Below, in pieces: positions 50,100 to 54,361 of a DNA stretch of 54,361 nt. The number at the start of each line of letters is the position of its first letter. The stretch's first letter is position 1. This stretch comes from Blastocatellia bacterium (GTDB taxonomy: Bacteria; Acidobacteriota; Blastocatellia; UBA7656; JADIYM01). Where the stretch lies: contig JAJTWZ010000027.1 in NCBI GenBank assembly GCA_021463145.1, positions 1 to 54,361 on the forward strand, read 5' to 3'. Made by a program: the position numbers and the translations under genes. The notes under the pieces are model-generated. The model did no database searches and had not been told where the DNA came from. It saw nothing but the letters and a program-made list of their open reading frames with translations.

Positions 50100-53000
50100 A
50101 TGGCAACTCTCGGTGCGAAGCTTTCGGATCGGTACGAGATCGTTCGCGAGCTTGGACGTGGCGGCATGGGCGTCGTCTACCTCGCCCGCGACCCGCTGCT
50201 CGACCGCGACGTCGCGATAAAGCTCATTCCCCCTGAGTTGCTCAGCGCCGATTCGGGCGACCGATTCCGGCGCGAAGCGCAGATTATCGCCGGTATGGAT
50301 CACCCTTCCGTCGTTCCGATCTATGACTTCGGCCAGTACGACGGCTCTCTGTTCTTCGTGATGCCACTCGTCATTGGCTCGAGCCTCCGCGCCGTGCTTC
50401 GCGAAGGACAGCTGCGGCTCGGCGATGCGCTCGAAATGGGCGTGCAGATCGCGAGCGCCCTCGACTACGCACACGGCCAGGGAATCGTCCACCGCGCCCT
50501 TCGCCCGGAGAACATCATGGTCTCCAGAGGCGAAGGCGAGGGAATCCGCGTGCGCCTGATGGATTTCGGTCTGATACAGGCATCGTTCGATAGCCAGCTC
50601 ACGCGAATGGCCTCGAGCGGGTCGCTCGCGACCGGGGCGGCCTATGTCAGTCCGGAGCAGGTCGAAGGATTGGAGATCGATTTCCGGTCGGACATCCACG
50701 CGCTCGGAGCCGTGCTGTACGAGTCCCTGACCGGCGTTCCGCCGTTCACCGGCGACGTGCAGGCCACGCTCTACCGAATCGTGCACGAGGCGGTAACGCC
50801 GCCGTCGGCCATCGGGATCCAGCTCGATCCGTCACTCGAAGATATCCTCGTGCGCTGCCTGACGAAGGAGCCCTCGGGCCGGCCAGCCAGAGCCAGGGAT
50901 GTCGCCGACGTTCTGGCCGCCTGCCGTTCGCGCCTCGACGACAGCGACAAATACCGCGTCGTTGGTGGGAGCGGCGATCTCGAACGCGGATCGACACTGC
51001 GGCCGCGCGACGCGCTCCCGCTCGTCGGACGCGACGGCGAGCTTGGCGAACTGCACAGAAGGCTCGACGCCGCGGTTGCCGGTGAAACGCAGTTCGTTGT
51101 CGTCGGCGGCGAGCCGGGCACTGGAAAGTCCCGTCTGCTCGAAGAGGTCGAAGCCATCGCACGCGCCCGCAACATTCGCGTTCTCCACGGCCGGTTCATC
51201 GAGCAGGATCGCGGATTTCCGTACCAGGGATTCTGCGAGGTGCTGCAGGAGTTCCTGCGGGCCTCCGGCGGCTCGGTCGCTTCCCAGGATGCCGCCGACT
51301 TTTCTGATCTCGCGACCGACCTGCTGGCGCTCTTTCCAGTCCTTTCGGAGCTGAGCGAGTTGGCCGAGCCACGAGAGGCGAGCGACTCACTGGAGTTCAT
51401 CCCCTCCAAGCTCGACGACAGAACAGCCGTGTTCGACGTTCTCGCGCGCGCCATCACCCGCATGGCCAGCGGCAGGCCCCTCGTCCTGCTGTTCGAGGAT
51501 CTTCACGGAGCCGATGTCTCAATCGAAGCGCTTCAGTACGTCGTCCGGCGGCTCGGTCTCTCGCCGGTGCTGATCGTCGGAACTTATCGCGCGTCCGAGA
51601 TCGACCGCCGTCACGCGCTGAGCCGGCTGATCGCGAACTTCCGCGGCGACAAGTACTTCGCCTCCATTGCGCTTGGACCGCTCGCGCCCGCCGACCATCG
51701 CGCTCTCATCGAAGCCATGGCCGGCGGTGCGCCGCTGTCGGATGCCACGGCGGCGACACTCCACGCGGCTACCGAAGGCAATCCCTTCTTCACGCGCGAA
51801 CTCGTGAAGTCGTTGATCGACTCCGGCGGACTCGCGGAAGACGAAACCGGACTGCTCAGCATGTCGTCGGACATGGGCGTGTCCTCTGATGCGCTGCCGG
51901 AGACGATTCAGCAGGTCGTCGAGCGGCAGATCGAAAGGCTGCCGTCAGAACTTCGCGAGACTCTCTCGCTCGCCTGCATGCTCGGCCGTACTTTCGAGAT
52001 GCGCGATCTCGAAGCGATCGCCGACTCGAAGAGCGAACTCGAAGACGCCATCGAGCGCCTCCTGCGTCTCGGCCTTCTCGAGGAACGGGAGTGGCGTGGC
52101 GACAGGTACACCTTCGCAAGCCGCGTCGTGCGCGACGTACTGTATGCGGGGATATCGCGCCGCCGCCGCAGGTCGCTTCACAGGCGGATCGCGGAATCGA
52201 TGGAGTCTCGCCACGCCGCCCGGCTCGATCGAGTTTACGGCCTGCTTCTGCATCACTACTCGCAGGGAGATGTCGCGGAGAAGGCTGTCGAGTATGGGTT
52301 CCTGGCCGCGCTGAAGTCTCTCGACGCCTTCAGCGCCGAGGACGCGGTTTCCGCGGTACGAACGGCACTGGAGTTCCTCGAGGACGACGACTGGGCGGGT
52401 GACCGGGCCCTGGAAGGCGAGGCACGATTGCTGCTCGCTGGCGCCCATCGGCTTCAGGGGAATCCGAACGAATCTCTGCGCGAAGCCGAGCGGGCCATCC
52501 GAATTTTCGAACGAGAAGGGCAGCCTGCACACGAAGTCCGGGCGTTGCTGATGGCGGCCGAGATTGCCTGGGACGGACGGCAAGTCGACGACGCGCGCCG
52601 CCTCGCCGACCGGGGCATCGAGGCTGCGAGGCTTCAGCACGACAACTGGGCGCTTTCGCGACTCCTCACGCTCGGAGCTACGGTCGCGAACCTGCGCGGC
52701 GAGTACGAACTTGCTCGACAGTTTCTCGACGAAGCCGAGAAGCGGCGGCCGTCGGGCATGTTCCGTCCCGCCAAGGTCCCGAAGGGAGGCCGACTCGTCG
52801 TCGCGCTAAACGATCCGTTGGTTGTGGCCTCCGAGCCCGCGACGATCCTTACAAGTGATGACGAAGAGGTCATCGCCAACGTCTTCGAGTGCCTGCTTAC
52901 GACCGACGCGCAGGGCATTCTCTCTCCGGCCCTCGCCGAAAAATGGGAAACGCTGGACGGGGGCTCGCGATTCATCTTTGGCCTCAGACGCGACGCGAGG

Positions 53001-54361
53001 TTCTCGAACGGCGATGCTCTTACGGCAGGTCACGTGAAGGCTTACTTCGAGCGCGCCATTCGGATGAACAGGGCAATCCTGCCGGGCGCTCTTCAGGCGA
53101 TCCGCGGCGTCGAGCATTTCGCCGATTCGGGCGGGAGCGGATCGATCGATGGTATCGAGGTCATCGCCGCCGACCGGCTCGAGATCCGCCTCGACGAACC
53201 GCTGCCGATCTATCCCGCAATGCTTACGGACGTGTCGACCGCGGTCGGTCTGGCCGTGCAGACTGAAGGTGGAGAGGTAGTTCTCGGCACCGGACCGTTT
53301 CGCGTGGCCTCGCACGCGGATGAGCGGGTCGTGCTGGAGCCGAATGCCCACTACGCGGGTCCAATACCGCCGAATCTGGATGCGATTGACTTCCGAACCG
53401 GGCTTTCGGGCCCAGCGCTGACCGAGGCGTTTCGCTCCGGCGAAATCGACATTGCGCGTGGTGTGCCGCAGGACGATCTCGAACGAATCCTGCGCGATCA
53501 CCGGCTGCGCGCTACGCTAGTCGACTCGCCGCGCCACGACAGTTGTTTCGTCCTCTTCAATCGGAGCGGGCCAGTCACGCGCAACCTGATAGTTCGGCGT
53601 GCGCTGGCGGGCGTGGTGCGGACGCGCGCGCTCGTGTGGTCTTCACTTGGCCGGTCGGGGCAGCCTGCGACGGGCATCATCCCGCCAGGAATGCTCGGGC
53701 ACGATCCGGGCCGCAGGTTGCCGTCTTTGACGAGCGAACGCGCAGTCGAACTGTTGCGCGAGTCGGGACACGACGATCGCATTCGCATTGTCGCCGCCGT
53801 CAGTCCGAAGTTCGTCGAGGTTCACGGCGACCTGCTCTCCGGACTGCTATCCACCTGGGCCGACATTGGCGTCGACGTCGATATCGCAACGCGGACGATC
53901 GACGATTACAGGTACGTGATGCAGGACGCGCGCGGCATCGACCTCATGCTGGTTCGATGGACGGGCGACTATGCGGATCCTGACAATTTCACGCACGCGA
54001 TCTTCCATTCTCGCGATGGACTGCTGAGGCAGTTCGCATCATCGGACGAACTGGACGCGCTCACCGAGCAGGCGCGTGCCGAGACGCGTCCGGCGCTTCG
54101 CGACGCGCTTTACCGCAAGTTCGAACAGGCGCTGATCGAATCGGCGTCCGTCGCGCCGTTGTTTCACGATGCCGATTGCCGCCTCATCAGCCGCGCGGTT
54201 CGGGGGCTCAGGTTCGGCAGTTGCGCGCCGTTCGTCAACTATGGCCGTGTCGGCAAGTCGGCGGCCGCTGCAACGGGACCGCTGCGCACGCCGGTCTCCA
54301 ATCTCGCGGTGGTGACGCCCGTGCGTCCGCTCGTCGAGACGCTCGACCCCGCGAGCGACTC
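50100..54361 (+). CDS. Pseudokinase-ATPase-TPR-oligopeptide-binding fusion protein (partial)
   Basis: One frame runs from ATG 50100 to the window edge, 1420 residues with no stop. Residues 1-270 are a Hanks kinase fold (GRGGMGVVYLA, Lys41 in VAIKL, DFG at 155-157, SPEQ), but the catalytic loop reads VHRALRPEN (131-139): Asp133 is Ala and the usual Lys is Arg, so phosphotransfer is unlikely. From 311 (LVGRDGELGEL) comes an AAA_16/COG3899-type ATPase with Walker A GGEPGTGKS (336-344) and Walker B LVLLFEDLHGAD (461-472). Helical TPR-like repeats span about 720-880. Residues 897-1385 are a family-5 solute-binding domain (LRRDARFSNGDALTAGHVKAYFERAI). A second such domain seems to begin at 1402 (LAVVTPVRPLVETLDPASDS). 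No signal peptide or membrane helix is seen, so the protein is probably cytoplasmic. Confidence 0.88.
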   Translation, partial: MATLGAKLSDRYEIVRELGRGGMGVVYLARDPLLDRDVAIKLIPPELLSADSGDRFRREAQIIAGMDHPSVVPIYDFGQYDGSLFFVMPLVIGSSLRAVLREGQLRLGDALEMGVQIASALDYAHGQGIVHRALRPENIMVSRGEGEGIRVRLMDFGLIQASFDSQLTRMASSGSLATGAAYVSPEQVEGLEIDFRSDIHALGAVLYESLTGVPPFTGDVQATLYRIVHEAVTPPSAIGIQLDPSLEDILVRCLTKEPSGRPARARDVADVLAACRSRLDDSDKYRVVGGSGDLERGSTLRPRDALPLVGRDGELGELHRRLDAAVAGETQFVVVGGEPGTGKSRLLEEVEAIARARNIRVLHGRFIEQDRGFPYQGFCEVLQEFLRASGGSVASQDAADFSDLATDLLALFPVLSELSELAEPREASDSLEFIPSKLDDRTAVFDVLARAITRMASGRPLVLLFEDLHGADVSIEALQYVVRRLGLSPVLIVGTYRASEIDRRHALSRLIANFRGDKYFASIALGPLAPADHRALIEAMAGGAPLSDATAATLHAATEGNPFFTRELVKSLIDSGGLAEDETGLLSMSSDMGVSSDALPETIQQVVERQIERLPSELRETLSLACMLGRTFEMRDLEAIADSKSELEDAIERLLRLGLLEEREWRGDRYTFASRVVRDVLYAGISRRRRRSLHRRIAESMESRHAARLDRVYGLLLHHYSQGDVAEKAVEYGFLAALKSLDAFSAEDAVSAVRTALEFLEDDDWAGDRALEGEARLLLAGAHRLQGNPNESLREAERAIRIFEREGQPAHEVRALLMAAEIAWDGRQVDDARRLADRGIEAARLQHDNWALSRLLTLGATVANLRGEYELARQFLDEAEKRRPSGMFRPAKVPKGGRLVVALNDPLVVASEPATILTSDDEEVIANVFECLLTTDAQGILSPALAEKWETLDGGSRFIFGLRRDARFSNGDALTAGHVKAYFERAIRMNRAILPGALQAIRGVEHFADSGGSGSIDGIEVIAADRLEIRLDEPLPIYPAMLTDVSTAVGLAVQTEGGEVVLGTGPFRVASHADERVVLEPNAHYAGPIPPNLDAIDFRTGLSGPALTEAFRSGEIDIARGVPQDDLERILRDHRLRATLVDSPRHDSCFVLFNRSGPVTRNLIVRRALAGVVRTRALVWSSLGRSGQPATGIIPPGMLGHDPGRRLPSLTSERAVELLRESGHDDRIRIVAAVSPKFVEVHGDLLSGLLSTWADIGVDVDIATRTIDDYRYVMQDARGIDLMLVRWTGDYADPDNFTHAIFHSRDGLLRQFASSDELDALTEQARAETRPALRDALYRKFEQALIESASVAPLFHDADCRLISRAVRGLRFGSCAPFVNYGRVGKSAAAATGPLRTPVSNLAVVTPVRPLVETLDPASD

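Overview
The window reads as a GC-rich bacterial chromosome segment, most likely from an Acidobacteriota-type organism. The reasons are the gene order tuf-rpmG-tRNA(Trp)-secE-nusG-rplK-A-J-L-rpoB-rpoC, a RpoB with an N-terminal zinc-ribbon insert, a TonB protein with a Gly-rich/Pro-rich linker, a YtxJ-type protein, a DUF1800/DUF1501 pair, SBBP-repeat and beta-helix secreted proteins, and two Hanks-type kinase genes. The phylum call is an inference; no 16S gene is present.

Region 1 (1-12815) is the translation/transcription core: the end of tuf, rpmG, tRNA-Trp, secE, nusG, rplKAJL, rpoB and rpoC, all on the + strand. It closes with a strong intrinsic terminator just after rpoC. That terminator lies inside the 5' end of the next gene, a P460-like c-type cytochrome. 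Region 2 (12755-23354) holds the cytochrome, a redoxin-fold protein without a CXXC, a leftward block (subtilase, mpl, Uma2 nuclease, priA), a rightward block (ytxJ-like, recX, peroxiredoxin) and an EamA permease. Region 3 (23568-31593) holds a membrane-anchored Ser/Thr kinase with a very long activation-loop insert, a glycosyltransferase pair, a TonB protein, a CDF metal exporter and an RlmI-like methyltransferase.

Region 4 (31589-36542) is a Tn3-family transposon that I can delimit to the base. It has 38-bp terminal inverted repeats (the left one split by a small palindromic insertion) and 5-bp target duplications GGAAG. It landed three codons before the stop of the methyltransferase gene. 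Only the C-terminal end of its transposase survives. Its tyrosine recombinase carries a single-base frameshift. Most of its length is two passenger genes, for a large secreted TIG-type protein and a small secreted partner. It looks non-autonomous.

Region 5 (36767-50007) is dominated by exported proteins: an S41 protease, two parallel beta-helix proteins, an SBBP/FG-GAP repeat protein, a DUF1800/DUF1501 pair, a small membrane protein and a SanA-like protein. Region 6 (50100 to the end) is one open frame of at least 1420 residues that runs off the window. It joins a probable pseudokinase (HRD changed to HRA), a P-loop ATPase, a TPR-like region and a family-5 oligopeptide solute-binding domain, and what looks like a second solute-binding domain begins at the window edge. 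With no signal peptide or membrane helix seen, this looks like an intracellular ligand sensor built from a transporter receptor. It is the most unusual architecture in the window.
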